A DNA stretch of 64,000 nucleotides from Aureobasidium sp. EXF-3400 (lineage: Eukaryota; Ascomycota; Dothideomycetes; Dothideales; Saccotheciaceae). Location of the stretch: the NCBI GenBank assembly GCA_024195585.1, contig SWBL01000067.1, positions 110,136 through 174,135 of the forward strand, given 5' to 3'. The notes below the pieces were generated by a model that did not search any database, was not told the origin of the DNA, and saw only the letters and a program-made list of their open reading frames with translations. Every line of letters begins with the position of its first letter. Positions within the stretch are counted from its first letter, which is position 1. The position numbers were made by a program, and so were the translations under genes. Shown here one piece after another: positions 18,746 through 29,582 of this stretch.

Positions 18746-20859
18746 TCACAGTTTCCACTTGCCGACCTCTGGCGCATCGGACGTAATCCTCCAGTCTTCT
18801 TTGATGAGATCAGCAGCCTTCTCCGCCACAGTGTATACACTGCTGCAAATGTTACCACTGACGTGGTTCGGGAAAACACTCGCGTCCACTACCCTCAGCC
18901 CCTGAACACCCTTGACCCTCAGCCTGCTATCAACAACCTCTCCCATTGCGCAAGTGCCGATGAGGTGATATTCGCCCATAACCCAATCTTTGACGGCTTC
19001 TTCGCGGTCGGCAGCATCGTCAAGGTCCCTGTATGCGGGTGGATAGGCACGTGTCTGGATTATCGGAGCTAGGTGCTTGGTCTTGGTTGCTCTGTGCATG
19101 AAGTGGAGGCCGGCTGCCAGGACTGCAACATCGGCGGGATGTTTCAGGTATGCAGGATCAATGACTGGGTGAACTGATGGGTCTGTCGTACGAAATGTTA
19201 GCGATGGAGATCTCGTTTAGCACAATTGTCTGCTGGTCTGCACGACTTACCAGAACTCTTGATGTGGCATGAGCCTCGAGAAACAGGATACTGCAAAGCC
19301 GGACCTAGAGTCATGCGGTGGTTCCGAGTGTTGTCAGGTGGAGGCCACACTTTCTGCGTTCGGAGTCCCTCTGCAGTATAATCTGCTCCAGCGGGTATCA
19401 TTATATACTGCAAGTTTGCGGACTTGTCGCTTTTGAGGTGCGCAATTACTTGGTCCAGTTGCTGCTTGTAGAAAGGTGTGGTGTCGGATGAATTCTGAAC
19501 CTCACGAATACTCTTGACGGTCTTCTCAAGTTCGTCGGAGGAGACAACAGCCTTATAGGGAAGGAACCCTTGTGTGCCACTTATGGAGGTCAGCGGTCCT
19601 CGTTGGTGCTCGACGTAAGCGCGCGTGGCTGCTTCCATCGTGTCTGGGTCGCCCAAGATGTCGGAGGTTATGTTACCAGGCTTGAGCTCGAGGCCAAGGA
19701 CAGCAACAGCATGATCCTGGAGATTTCTGCCGACGTCAGGAAGCTCAACCTTGCACTCAACGCCAGCCTGTTTGAGGATTGCAGGGTCACCAATACCAGA
19801 GAGTTCCAGAATCTGTGGCGAATTGATGGTGCCTCCACAAAGGATCACTTCTTTCTTGACATAGACTGTCTCATGCATGCCGTCCCAAACAAACTCTACT
19901 CCTTTCGCGACGCCATTTTCTAAAACGATCTTGTTTACCTGCGCTTCACAGAGTACCTTCAAGTTGGGTCGGCAAGCATTAGCTTGGAAGTAACCACGAG
20001 CAGCATAACTTCTCTTGCCTTTGTGAGGCCCAGATCGTGCTACAGCACCCAGTGTGTTGAAAAAGCCAATATGATCACCACTCCAGGGATCTGTCGGCTT
20101 TTTAGATAGACCCGCGACTTCGTCCCAGGCTTTGATCACAGTATCACTGATTGGAAGGGAGCTATCATTGAAAGAAGTGTGGACTGGACCGCTTGTGCCG
20201 TGATGCTCGCCGACATGAGGATAGTCGGTCTGGTCCAGGATCGATTCATCGATGGGTTCGAGTGTTTCATGCTTGCGCATATATGGCTTAAGAGCCTTCG
20301 AAGACCAACCAGAATCTCCCACAAGAGTTGCCCAGTCATCGTAGTCTGCATCAGATCCTCGGACGTACCTGGGACTATCAGTAAATGCTCATCATGCAAA
20401 CCAGGGTACGATGCAAGATCGCCCACATCATATAGTTGATGGCACTCGAGCCTCCAAGAGCTTTTCCTCTGCTCAAGTGATGTTCGATACCACGTTGCTG
20501 GAACCCATGTCAACAAAGGCACAAATCACACTCGCGAGGGATCCCACCTGCGGTACGGTCTTGAAACAATGATCATATTCAGGATTACCCAACATTTGTA
20601 CGAAAGCAGCAGGATTGTCCACAAGAGGGTCATCCAGTCTTGACTTGCCAACTTCGAGTACTCCAACCACGATTTCGGGGTCTTCTGTCAAGCGGGCAGC
20701 TACAGCAAGACCAGCCGTACCCCCGCCGATGATGACGAAGTCGTAGGTTTCTGATAGGAAGCCTCGAGCGCAGGCGGCAAGGGCTGGAAGAGAAGTGGAA
20801 GCATTGTCGATGCCATACAAGCCCTCAGCGTGGCCCTTGGAATCAGTGGTGGCTGTCAT
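18746..20859 (-). CDS. GMC oxidoreductase (choline dehydrogenase/aryl-alcohol oxidase superfamily)
   Basis: Four exons, 20859-20548, 20497-20427, 20368-19251 and 19182-18746, give 645 aa. The FAD-binding GxGxxG is FVIIGGGTAGLAVAARL near residue 45. The GMC signature 1 is RGKALGGSSAINYM, followed by YVRGSDADYDDW, rebuilt over two short introns. Signature 2 is GTINSPQILELSGIGD. The catalytic His lies in YHLIGTCAMG, and the C-terminal FPNHVSGN is intact. No signal peptide is seen, so it is probably intracellular. It oxidises a primary alcohol to an aldehyde. Sequence alone does not show whether the substrate is choline. It closes the catabolic cluster, but its promoter lacks the 13-bp motif, so membership is uncertain. 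Confidence 0.88.
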
Positions 20860-22441
20860 CTTGATGGTTGGTTGATCTCAACTGTGCGTCGAGCAGAGAG
20901 CACGGCGACTTTATACATGACGGTCGTGAGAGAGCTCAGTGTAGCCAATGCTTGGCTACAAGGGCAGCAGCGTTGGCGCATCGACTGCTGTCTCCTGAGC
21001 CTTTTGTCCCTTCGTGCCTCTTCGTCAGGCGCCGCCGGCGTGCAGGCGATGCAATCTAGGGATGCATGTCCAAGCCTCGACCCCTCTTTGGCGGCGTCGC
21101 GTTCGACAAGAATGTGGTGAGATCTTTTAGCTTCTTCAGATCTCTTGAGTCATTACCGTAAGCAATACTAAAGCGTGTTCATCTCGTGTCGCTGTCAAGA
21201 TCGAATATCCGACACGGCGCACGCAATGGTGTGCATGTTGATCACAATCCTTCTGGTGCATGTTGTTCGAAGACCGATCTGAAGCCACAGCTCCGACTCT
21301 AATATCCAGCTCGGCCAATCGAAACGAGGATATATGTCCACAACATACGTGGCAGAAGAGACATGGCGCCTAAAACCTCTATATGCAGCAACATTCGGAA
21401 ACTTCTCTGGCTGGCTGAAGGAGTAGGATTCTGAAGGTTTAAGAGGCGCATGCAAACAGAGGAAGCTTTGACCAAGTGCCTTCTTATGTAAGCGCTAGTT
21501 AACCTTCAACACGCTCACATGAGCAGCACTTCAACTCTTCGTAAAAGCGTATAGTACAACTTCATTCATCTCTGGAGATGAACATCATCAGGTGGGATAT
21601 TGTTTCTCTGTCACTCAAATCGTACAAAACTCAAAGTGTCGTGCAATCCCAAAGACTTAGACACAAGTCGTCACCTCCGTCGAGCCGCCAAGACAGTGGT
21701 GCCATTGACCCGATCTTCTGCAGGTGAAAGAGCAACTGCCATTTTTGTCATCCGAGTCCTACTCTACAATCTACTCTATACTTGCCATTAGCCCGGATTT
21801 GGGAATGTCAAGAGTGTTAAAGACGACATCGAAGAATTTTCCTGCACACGGCAAGCCGTCGTTGGAGTCGGACCGCGTCGCGCACAACGGGCCCTCGCCA
21901 GGACTGGCTCCAAGGCTCAATACATGTTATACTGCGACCCGTTATGACATTTTGCACAAAGGAATGACAAAATGGCATCCCTAACAGCGAAAACGCCAAA
22001 ACTCAGTTCCGAGTTTCAAGTTCCAAATAATGCACGGCACAAAACAAACCCGACATCTTCAGAGTAGGTGAAACATCCGGGTCGGTAGAAAACTCTCACG
22101 AACGCATGCCCTGGAACGCTTATGACGCTATAGCGAGGTGAGCGAGAGAACGATTTGACAAGGCAAGACACGGATACACAGCCGAGCCGACTTCCAGCTG
22201 CTTGGTCGATCTGAGACTTGATGTTTCGGTAAGTAATGGGAGCGCGTGGTATCCAAAACATTCTCAACGGCCATGACGGACCAGGGCACAACGCCTTTTT
22301 GGTCTCTATCAATGTCAAGAATTTTTATTTGTCTATATTCAATTGTGCGGCAGGTATTTAAGTCGAGATGAATGCCATGTTTAGGATGTCAGAATATCAA
22401 TCTACTTCGAGTCAGTGTATACTACGACAATCATATCAAAG
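20860..22441. other. 1.6-kb intergenic region
   Basis: This contains the GMC promoter (with the palindrome below) and the aspartic protease promoter. Small frames on both strands have no recognisable content. No gene is supported. Confidence 0.5.
20940..20960. promoter_or_regulatory. Perfect 9-bp inverted repeat in the GMC promoter
   Basis: Arms TGTAGCCAA and TTGGCTACA are separated by TGC, 81 bp upstream of the GMC start codon. Such symmetry fits a dimeric regulator. Function is inferred. Confidence 0.45.
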
Positions 22442-23656
22442 ATGCACTTTTCTCAGATCTTTACTGCCACAACGGCACTATACAGCTTGTCCCTGGCTCA
22501 ACCATTGACGAACATTGCCGACATCAAAGGAAAGGCTACCTTCGAACTCAGTCAAATCCTCAACACCAACGCAACTGCCAAACCTCCTGCTCAAAAGCTT
22601 TTGAACGTATACGCAAAGTATGCAAAAGCAGGAGCATCAGCACCAACCATTGTCAGGAAAGCAGCAGCTTCAGCGACGGCATCCGGATCAGTTGCAAACA
22701 AACCAGAACCCAGCGATACAATGTACCTCTGCCCTGTCACTGTGGGAGGCAAGACCTTGAACCTCGACTTTGATACCGGCAGCTCAGATCTCTGGGTCTA
22801 CTCGAACTTGCAACCATCCGCTCAGCGATCTGGTCATGACTATTACACCGCCAACAGCGCAAATATCATGTCTGGCCAATCTTGGAACATCGTATACGGA
22901 GACGGCTCAGGAGCAAGCGGCAAAGTCTATGCCGACAAGGTCGTCGTCGGAAGCGTGACCGCAACCTCCCAAGCCGTCGAAGCAGCAACATCAGTATCAT
23001 CAGGCTTAACCTCCCACACCGACAGCGATGGCATTCTGGGCCTAGCCATGAGTTCCCTCAACACCGTGTCCCCAAACAAGCAAACCACCTTCTTCGACAC
23101 CGTCAGACCTCACCTCGCCAAACAAGTGTTTACCGCAGACCTCAAGAAGGGCGCACCAGGCAGCTACGGCTTCGGCTACATCGACAGCACAAAGTACACA
23201 GGCAGTATCACCTACGTAAACCTCAACAGCAACAACGGTTTCTGGCAATTCAACGCAGGCGGCTACGCCATCGGCACCAGCGCCAAAGTCTCCAAAACCT
23301 ACAGCTGCGTGGCTGACACTGGAACAACACTGATGCTGCTTCCTTCTGACGTGGTCAGTGCCTACTACGCCCAAGTCAACGGCGCCACCTACAGCAGTTA
23401 CGAAGGCGCCTGGATCTTCCCTTGCAACGCTGCAATGCCTGCTTTCAATGCAGTGATCGGTGGCAACAAGTTTGCTGTTCCTGGCTCCTACATCAATTTT
23501 GCAAACCTTGGCAACAACTGGTGTTATGGAGGTATGCAAAACGATACCGGTATCGGTTTCTGCATTCTGGGAGATATCTTTATCAAGAGCCAGTTTGTGG
23601 TTTTCTCGCAGATGTCTTCGACTCCGCAGTTGGGCTTTGCTGCTAAGCCTCTGTAA
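22442..23656 (+). CDS. Secreted pepsin-like aspartic protease (family A1, aspergillopepsin-like)
   Basis: 404 aa from the ATG at 22442; the frame extends upstream only to a GTG. The signal peptide MHFSQIFTATTALYSLSLA is followed by a propeptide of about 65 residues. Catalytic motifs are DFDTGSSDLW (Asp111) and VADTGTTLM (Asp292), with the flap Tyr in IVYGDGS (Tyr152). The end ILGDIFIKSQFVVF is family-typical. Length fits penicillopepsin/aspergillopepsin zymogens. There is no GPI tail. It has no intron. The pseudo-NAG at NTNATA (about residue 41) is a possible N-glycosylation site in the propeptide. The role is extracellular protein digestion. Confidence 0.92.
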   Translation: MHFSQIFTATTALYSLSLAQPLTNIADIKGKATFELSQILNTNATAKPPAQKLLNVYAKYAKAGASAPTIVRKAAASATASGSVANKPEPSDTMYLCPVTVGGKTLNLDFDTGSSDLWVYSNLQPSAQRSGHDYYTANSANIMSGQSWNIVYGDGSGASGKVYADKVVVGSVTATSQAVEAATSVSSGLTSHTDSDGILGLAMSSLNTVSPNKQTTFFDTVRPHLAKQVFTADLKKGAPGSYGFGYIDSTKYTGSITYVNLNSNNGFWQFNAGGYAIGTSAKVSKTYSCVADTGTTLMLLPSDVVSAYYAQVNGATYSSYEGAWIFPCNAAMPAFNAVIGGNKFAVPGSYINFANLGNNWCYGGMQNDTGIGFCILGDIFIKSQFVVFSQMSSTPQLGFAAKPL

Positions 23657-24479
23657 TGAGGAATATTGGATGTTTTTTTCTTTCTCTTTTTGCTAGGGTC
23701 TGGTTCTGCAAATGGGATCTGGTGTTTGATAAATGGGTGGAGCGCTGCTTTTCTGGGTCAAGGAATGGAGTTGGGTCTTGGTATGATTGGGAAGGGGAAG
23801 CTGCAGGAACAGCTTCCAATGATGAACATAGATTTTTTGGGTTTTCTAGAGTAGGCTGGGTTGATATAAGGAACGGGCTGGGTTGCATATATGGGATAGA
23901 CTGGGTTGAATATACGGCATAGACTTGGGTTGGATATACGGAATAGAACGGGATTAGATAATAGATCAGGTACCTTGGAGCAACATGAATTGCTCAACAT
24001 TTGAACCTTCGGACAAGACCACACCACACTTGTTTCTGCTTTCCGCTTTGTGCAGCGCACTTTCCAATCTCAACTGTCATGAATCTCAACACAAGTTCTC
24101 AAGGAGACCAACTCTATGAAGAGTAGACGTCTGGAGAACGAAGATCCGGTATCGAGAGGCCCGTTCAAATTGTACTCTGCAAGCCTACCTTTGCTCTTCA
24201 TGTAGCTTGCTGCCACACTATGGGAGGACTCTCAAAAGAGGCGAGTTCCTGCTTCCCAGCTATGCCAGCCGTCTCATACACTTTGACTTTTTGCTTCCTT
24301 ATCCCTTGGACAAGTGCACATATGCCGCGAGAAGTGCAAGAGCAGATCTGGACGTATGGAAACATGCACCAGACGAAAAAGAAGCGTCATTTGTGATGAA
24401 CGATGCAAAATATCATGATTTGTCCGTCCTGGATATGTACCTCTGCTTAGATCAACATTTCCTGGTTCATCTTGCCCGA
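23657..24479. other. Intergenic between convergent genes
   Basis: 823 bp, 3' regions of the aspartic protease and the importin gene. It contains a small tandem repeat (next entry) and a T-rich stretch just after the protease stop. No gene is supported. Confidence 0.5.
23856..23948 (+). repeat. Imperfect ~23-bp tandem repeat, four units
   Basis: Four units, each beginning (C)TGGGTTG followed by an ATATA-containing stretch and GG.ATAGA, start at about 23856, 23878, 23901 and 23925. They lie about 200 bp downstream of the aspartic protease stop. A minisatellite is most likely. Confidence 0.7.
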
Positions 24480-27400
24480 TCACGCCATGGACCTTAGCTT
24501 CTCTTGCTCGTTGGCAGTCAATTGTCCAAACACCTGTCCGAATCCATCTTCCTGTGCCTTGGTAGCGAACCATTGAAGCAAATAGCCTTGAGTCTCATCA
24601 TCTCTGCTTCTACTGGGCATATCATCCGCAACCATACCCATCAAAGCCTCCTTGGTCATGCCAGTACCCAGATCCAAGAACCCATCGTCGTCTTCCCAAT
24701 CCGAGTCGCCACTACCGACGGATTCTGCCTTTTCGAGTTCAGAGGCTGGTGCCAGGGTTTCGACACTACGAGAAACGTTGTTGGCTAGGAGTTCGTCAAC
24801 GAGGATCTTGACGATTTTGAGAGGGGCGGGAATGATTGTGTATTGGTCGGGGTTGGCGCGGGCACGGCTCCTAGTCATGATGCGCGTGGACGTTGGCATG
24901 ATCATGTCGCCCTTGACCTGAACGGTGTCGAGGCGGGGGTCGTGAAGGTCGTAAAGACGGGAGAGGGCGATAATGCTGAGCAATGGTTAGTCGTTGTTCT
25001 TGCGCACGGATACTGAAAAACTTACTTCTGTCTGATTTCATCATAGCCGGCAAAGTTGATGGAGTTCTCGAGCCACTTTGTCAGGACGACTTGCAAACCG
25101 CTCTCTTCGCCAATAGCGAGTTGAGCAAGGAAGTCGATAACCTCTCTGGCTGAGAGCAAAGACAGTCTTGCAAACACAAGGATCAAACTTTGAATGACTT
25201 GTGTCTGTGTAGCAGTGCTGAGTCTGTGGGCAACCGCACTCAGCAACTGTGCCAAATATGGACCAAGTCTCTCGGATCCAGCCTTCTCGACCAAGGCAGC
25301 AGCAAGACCACCGACTTCACCGGCAGCATTGTCGTCGACCGAAGGACCGAGAAGACGGTCGACGATGACTAGAATGACTTCGAGACCACTCTTGCCATCG
25401 TGGTTTGCCCAATTGAACATTTGTTCGGGGTCTTTCTCCAGCATATACCGAGTGCCAGAAGTTGCTGACTTAAGCAACTCTTCGTCAGGAGATTCGAGGA
25501 GAAGACGTGTGAGTTTGGGCATGATGGTGACGATGAACCCTTGAGGCAGCGGTGAGGGGCCATTCTTTGCGAGATCGGAAAGCATGTCGGCTGCGAGGTT
25601 AGTCAGGGAGTTCTCATCAGTGAGGTTAGCAACATCAAATGCTCCTGAAAGCGAAGGCAAGACCTTAGCACAGAGTTGTGTGTAGACCTCAGGACCAGCA
25701 CCTGATAGAGTTTCCGAGATATCCTCAAAAGTCTCGGCAATGAGAATGTAGATTTGGTAATTGACAGCGCACCAACTGGCAATGGTGAAGAGGACATCCA
25801 GGCCGGAGCCGGTCAAACAGATACGGGTATCAATCATAATGGCATCACGCAATGTCTCGACGATGGCGATCATGACATCCTCAGACTCGTCCATATCGCT
25901 GAAGTCGAGCTCAGTGACGAAGGTATGGATAGCATTGATGATTGCAGGCTGCATAGAGACGTTGTTGGCAGAAGCAACGCCAATGAGGTATGCTTGCATG
26001 GAACGAATACAAGACACTTTGACTACGTCAGAAGGATCGTTGGTAATTGCGTGCAGCGATTGTTCCATAAGCGAGGACGCAACGGCTCCGAGAGCAGAAT
26101 CAGCGGTGCGGACCAGACTACTAGCGGTCAAGTGGCCTCTAGCTCGGAGGAAGACGTGTTCCTGCTGCATCGCATATCTGATGAAGTCGATGTAGGCACT
26201 AGCGACCTCTGGGGCTATCGGTCGTTCAGCATCAGAGAAGTCAGTCAAGAGTTGGTTGAGGATGAAAAGAGCAGACTCCTTTGCCTTCCAGCTTGAGTCG
26301 GTCGAGTAGAGCTCGCGGGTGTAGTGCAGCAGACCCTCAATCGCACCAGCACTCTGCCACTCGCCAAGTTTGATGGCCAAGTCAGCACAGGCAGTACGAG
26401 GAGTGTAGTTTGCAGTGACGTTCGATTCCTCAGCAAGAAAGATGTTGAGGTCAATGTCCCACAAGCCTTCCTCTTCTGTAGTAATGTGGGCATATGTGAC
26501 AGCGAGCTTCATGACCTCGGTGATCCATGTGTCTGGCATTGACTGAGATTGCAATTGCTCTTCGAGTTGTTTTCGGACAGGAGCTGCACGAAGACATGCC
26601 TGCATAAAGTCCAGTTCCTCAAGCACGAGGAAGTCCAGAGTAAATGGCAGACCATCAGCATCTTCCAGTCTGCCTTGGCGATCATGGAGAATGAAAGACT
26701 CGTGGTATGGTTGGCGTAGGTTGTTGAGCTCTTGCCATGTTGCAGCGAAGAGAGCAGGAGCCTGAGGGGCCAGAACCGAGGGGAAGATGGAACGAACACG
26801 CATCAAGACCTTGACGACCTGCAACTTGAGGGCGACGATGCCACGATATTCCTCAGCGACAGGATTCTGAGATTCTTCTTGCTCGACAGGGGTCGCTGGT
26901 ATGGGCAAGTTCAAAGTTGCGAGGAAGAAAGGGTACCAGTTGTTGAGGGTCTCTTCGGCAAAAGACTTGACAGCGGTCTTGTGGTCCTCCAGAACCATCT
27001 CTAACATATCAAAGCATGATCGGAAGACGGAAACAGCCAATGCGCGAAGGATGGTGGGCCGTGAGCTGGTGGCCACAGCAAAGACAAACGAGACGATCTG
27101 ATGGGCGACATTGAAGAATTGATCATCGTTGAAGCAGTCGTCAACCAAGTCTTGCAGGACCTTCAGGGCGCCATGTAGTTGACCATCCTGGCCGTTGTTG
27201 ATAATGTGTAGTAAGGTGGGAAGGAGGTTTGGGTACTCGTCGGGGAAGTCGGCAGTAGCAATCTTGCTAACAACGATGGAAGCAGCGCTCTTGATCTTTC
27301 TCTCCTGGTGTGCATCGGTGGCCAGATCAAGTAGAGCTTGTCGAAGCTTTGCACGATCTTCGACAGAGACGAGCATCTCGCCCTTGAACTCTTCGAACTG

Positions 27401-27613
27401 AGGAGACCATACTTGCTGGACAAACTGCTTGAGGAACAGCAGGGCAGCTTGGCGGGTGGGTAGGTCGATGGACTGGTGTGTAGCAACGGCGATCAAGGTG
27501 GGAGCGAAGGATGGGTTCGTGTAGAGCTGGCGGAGCTGCAGCTCGGCATTGCGACGAGGAGCATCGTTGGGTGACTGGGTGTCGTGCAGGAGCTGGACTA
27601 TTTGCTGCTCCAT
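24480..27613 (-). CDS. KAP114: Importin-9/Kap114-like karyopherin beta
   Basis: Two exons, 27613-25026 and 24975-24480, with a 50-nt intron, give 1027 aa. The N-terminus MEQQIVQLLHDTQSPND..RRNAELQLRQL is an importin-beta N-terminal (Ran-binding) domain, with PTRQAALLFLKQFV in the second HEAT helix pair. The rest is HEAT repeats. The C-terminal acidic patch SGDSDWEDDDGF and the ending LTANEQEKLRSM are typical of Ipo9/Kap114. It carries cargo such as histones H2A-H2B and TBP into the nucleus in a Ran-dependent cycle. It is divergently placed from Rev7. Confidence 0.9.
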
Positions 27614-27931
27614 GGTGTGGTAGAGACGAGTTAGGCGGTTTGCTTTAGCGTATCGCGGGGTAGCAAGGGAGAACCGAGGGGCACGCAGCGAGGGGCGCTA
27701 AAGGTTGGTTAAGGTAGGTTCATGCACAAGATCATCAGTCCCAGAGTAATGAGCTGCTTCAGTGTTGTCAGTCGATATAACCAGCAGCAATCAAGGTTGG
27801 GCAGCTGTCGATTGATGATTTGCTGGCCGTGACTCGTCAAAGATTGCCCAAACACGCGCCCATCGCCAAGACGCGTCCACCAACGCGTGCCACTTTACCA
27901 CAATCATCACCTTCTCGACCGTCACATCAAC
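27614..27931. promoter_or_regulatory. Divergent promoter, importin-9-like / Rev7
   Basis: 318 bp between divergent ATGs, GC-rich near the importin end. No strong element was recognised. Confidence 0.5.
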
Positions 27932-28618
27932 ATGGACGACACGGATGTAGTCGTCACTTTCCAGACCTTCGTCGGCGTCTTTAGTGACTTTCTGATTGTC
28001 GCCATCCACACCATCCTCTACGAGCGCCACATCTACCCTCGCGAGTCCTTCCTGTCGGCAAAAAAGTACAATTACAGCGTCCGCCAGTCTCGTCACCCCA
28101 AAGTCTGCCAATGGATTACCGATGCCGTCGCCGCAGTCCAGACTGAACTGCTCAAAGGCACCGTTGATCGTGTAGCTGTTGTCATTTATTCGCAACAAGA
28201 CATGCCCCTCGAACGCTTCGTCTTTGATCTCAGCCGCTTCCCCTTCGTCCCCAAGGAATACCACTTTACTCCCATGTCGCGTACTACCGACGATGGAGAA
28301 ACCATTGCCGTCCTACCCAGGGTCGATCTAGAAGAGCAGATGCGTGCAACAATGACCAGACTATCATCCTGCGGCTCTACACTGAAACCTCTGCCAGAGA
28401 ACTGTACTTTCACCGTCGCTATAGAATTGCGTGACAACACAAGCCCTCCCATCGGCCACCCTCAGCCTTGGATTCCTGCTCAACCCGATCTACGCCACAA
28501 CAATCCTGATGCTGCAAAGAAAAACAGTCGGACTACTCCTTTGCGAGCCGTTTCTGCTGGAGACATGGTCTTTGAGACTTGGATCGAAGAAGTAAAAGCA
28601 AAGCTCTATCCTGCTTGA
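27932..28618 (+). CDS. REV7: Rev7/MAD2L2-type HORMA-domain protein
   Basis: 228 aa from the ATG at 27932 (MDDTDVVVTFQTFVGVF); upstream in-frame starts are GTG only. The HORMA core is FVGVFSDFLIVAIHTILYERHIYPRESF, then RQSRHPKVCQWI and LERFVFDLSRFP, ending GDMVFETWIEEVKAKLYP. The length is that of fungal Rev7. It is the accessory subunit of DNA polymerase zeta and binds Rev3 and Rev1 in translesion synthesis in the nucleus. There is no intron. The inserted Ser/Thr/Pro-rich loop near residues 165-205 is a usual variable region. Confidence 0.9.
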   Translation: MDDTDVVVTFQTFVGVFSDFLIVAIHTILYERHIYPRESFLSAKKYNYSVRQSRHPKVCQWITDAVAAVQTELLKGTVDRVAVVIYSQQDMPLERFVFDLSRFPFVPKEYHFTPMSRTTDDGETIAVLPRVDLEEQMRATMTRLSSCGSTLKPLPENCTFTVAIELRDNTSPPIGHPQPWIPAQPDLRHNNPDAAKKNSRTTPLRAVSAGDMVFETWIEEVKAKLYPA

Positions 28619-28665
28619 AAGTCCCTGATCCCATATACACTCCCTTGGAGCCCAGCAGTCATTCT

Positions 28666-29118
28666 TCACATCTGCACCTCTGGCTTGTTGACATCAACAA
28701 TATGTCCATCCCTCATTCCTCTGATTGAAAACTTCTTCTCAGGCTCGTAGACATCTCCTGTTGGCAGAACCTGCGGCACAAGCGTCGTTGCTCGAACGTC
28801 CTCCATCTCGGCTGTCGCTGCACGCGTAGGACCATCGTGACCCGGCACATAAACTGTTGCTGTTTCGGTGACGGTCGAAGCTGGCATAACAACTGTCTTC
28901 CAGAAAGTTTTCTCTTTCTCACAGGTGCCAGCATCACAGGATGCAACTCGGAAGGTTCTGTAGTTCGTATCAGGTTCCGCAATTGTCGCGTCCCTCAACA
29001 TGTGGTTGTTGTCGTTGGTGAGAACCAATGTGAATATGGCAAAGAAGATACAGAGACCCATGGTCATGAGGCTCAGCAGAACCATGATATAATGGCAACC
29101 GTCGGTGTTGTTTGTCAT
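28666..29118 (-). CDS. Small single-pass membrane protein, TVT-rich ectodomain (unrecognised)
   Basis: 150 aa from an ATG at 29118. It has a short N-terminus, a TM helix at about residues 11-33 (IMVLLSLMTMGLCIFFAIF), and an ectodomain with two Cys (residues about 60-65) and a Thr/Val run (TVTETATVYVP). No known domain is recognised. Similar Thr/Val-rich ectodomain runs are seen in the genes at 29583 and 32213, so it is placed with that local group. The function is unknown; a cell-surface or wall-facing location is inferred. It is convergent with rev7. Confidence 0.55.
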   Translation of the reverse strand: MTNNTDGCHYIMVLLSLMTMGLCIFFAIFTLVLTNDNNHMLRDATIAEPDTNYRTFRVASCDAGTCEKEKTFWKTVVMPASTVTETATVYVPGHDGPTRAATAEMEDVRATTLVPQVLPTGDVYEPEKKFSIRGMRDGHIVDVNKPEVQM

Positions 29119-29582
29119 TGCTGTGCTTTTTCGCGAATTTCTTGAACAAATCGATCGAATGCGATTCTGTCAGAGTTGGTATAAAACAAAGTAAGGGTCA
29201 AGGACCCGAGCTGAAGCATTCAAAAGGCACATACTCAAGCTACCGCAACCGCCATTTGGCTTTCGACGATTGATCAAGGTTGTAGACCTGGCCTGATCAT
29301 GCCATACCAACCCCACATATCTTACTTCACTAAGTCTTTCACAAACATCATTCCAGGGTACCAAGAAACCCAAAGCAAGCTTGGAACTTGCAAGTTGAAA
29401 GTCGACTTTTCAGACTCATCTGTCATCTGGACTATCCTAAACTTGATCCTTGGCGTCGAACTCCCATCCACTCTCAACCATACCACACTTTGCACCAAAC
29501 CGGAAAAGTATCTTCAACACTCTGTCTAGCCATGGTGATTCGTTCATTAAGCGGTCGGTCGCGTCTTGCGCGCCTCCATCTC
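29119..29582. other. Intergenic
   Basis: 464 bp upstream of the 28666-29118 gene. It contains GTATAAAAC (minus-strand GTTTTATAC) near 29180, about 60 bp upstream of that gene's ATG. No gene is supported. Confidence 0.4.

Noticed and set aside
6465..20859. Secondary-metabolite (PKS/NRPS/terpene) cluster
   Set aside because: No backbone synthase is present. The enzymes are catabolic oxidases and dehydrogenases.
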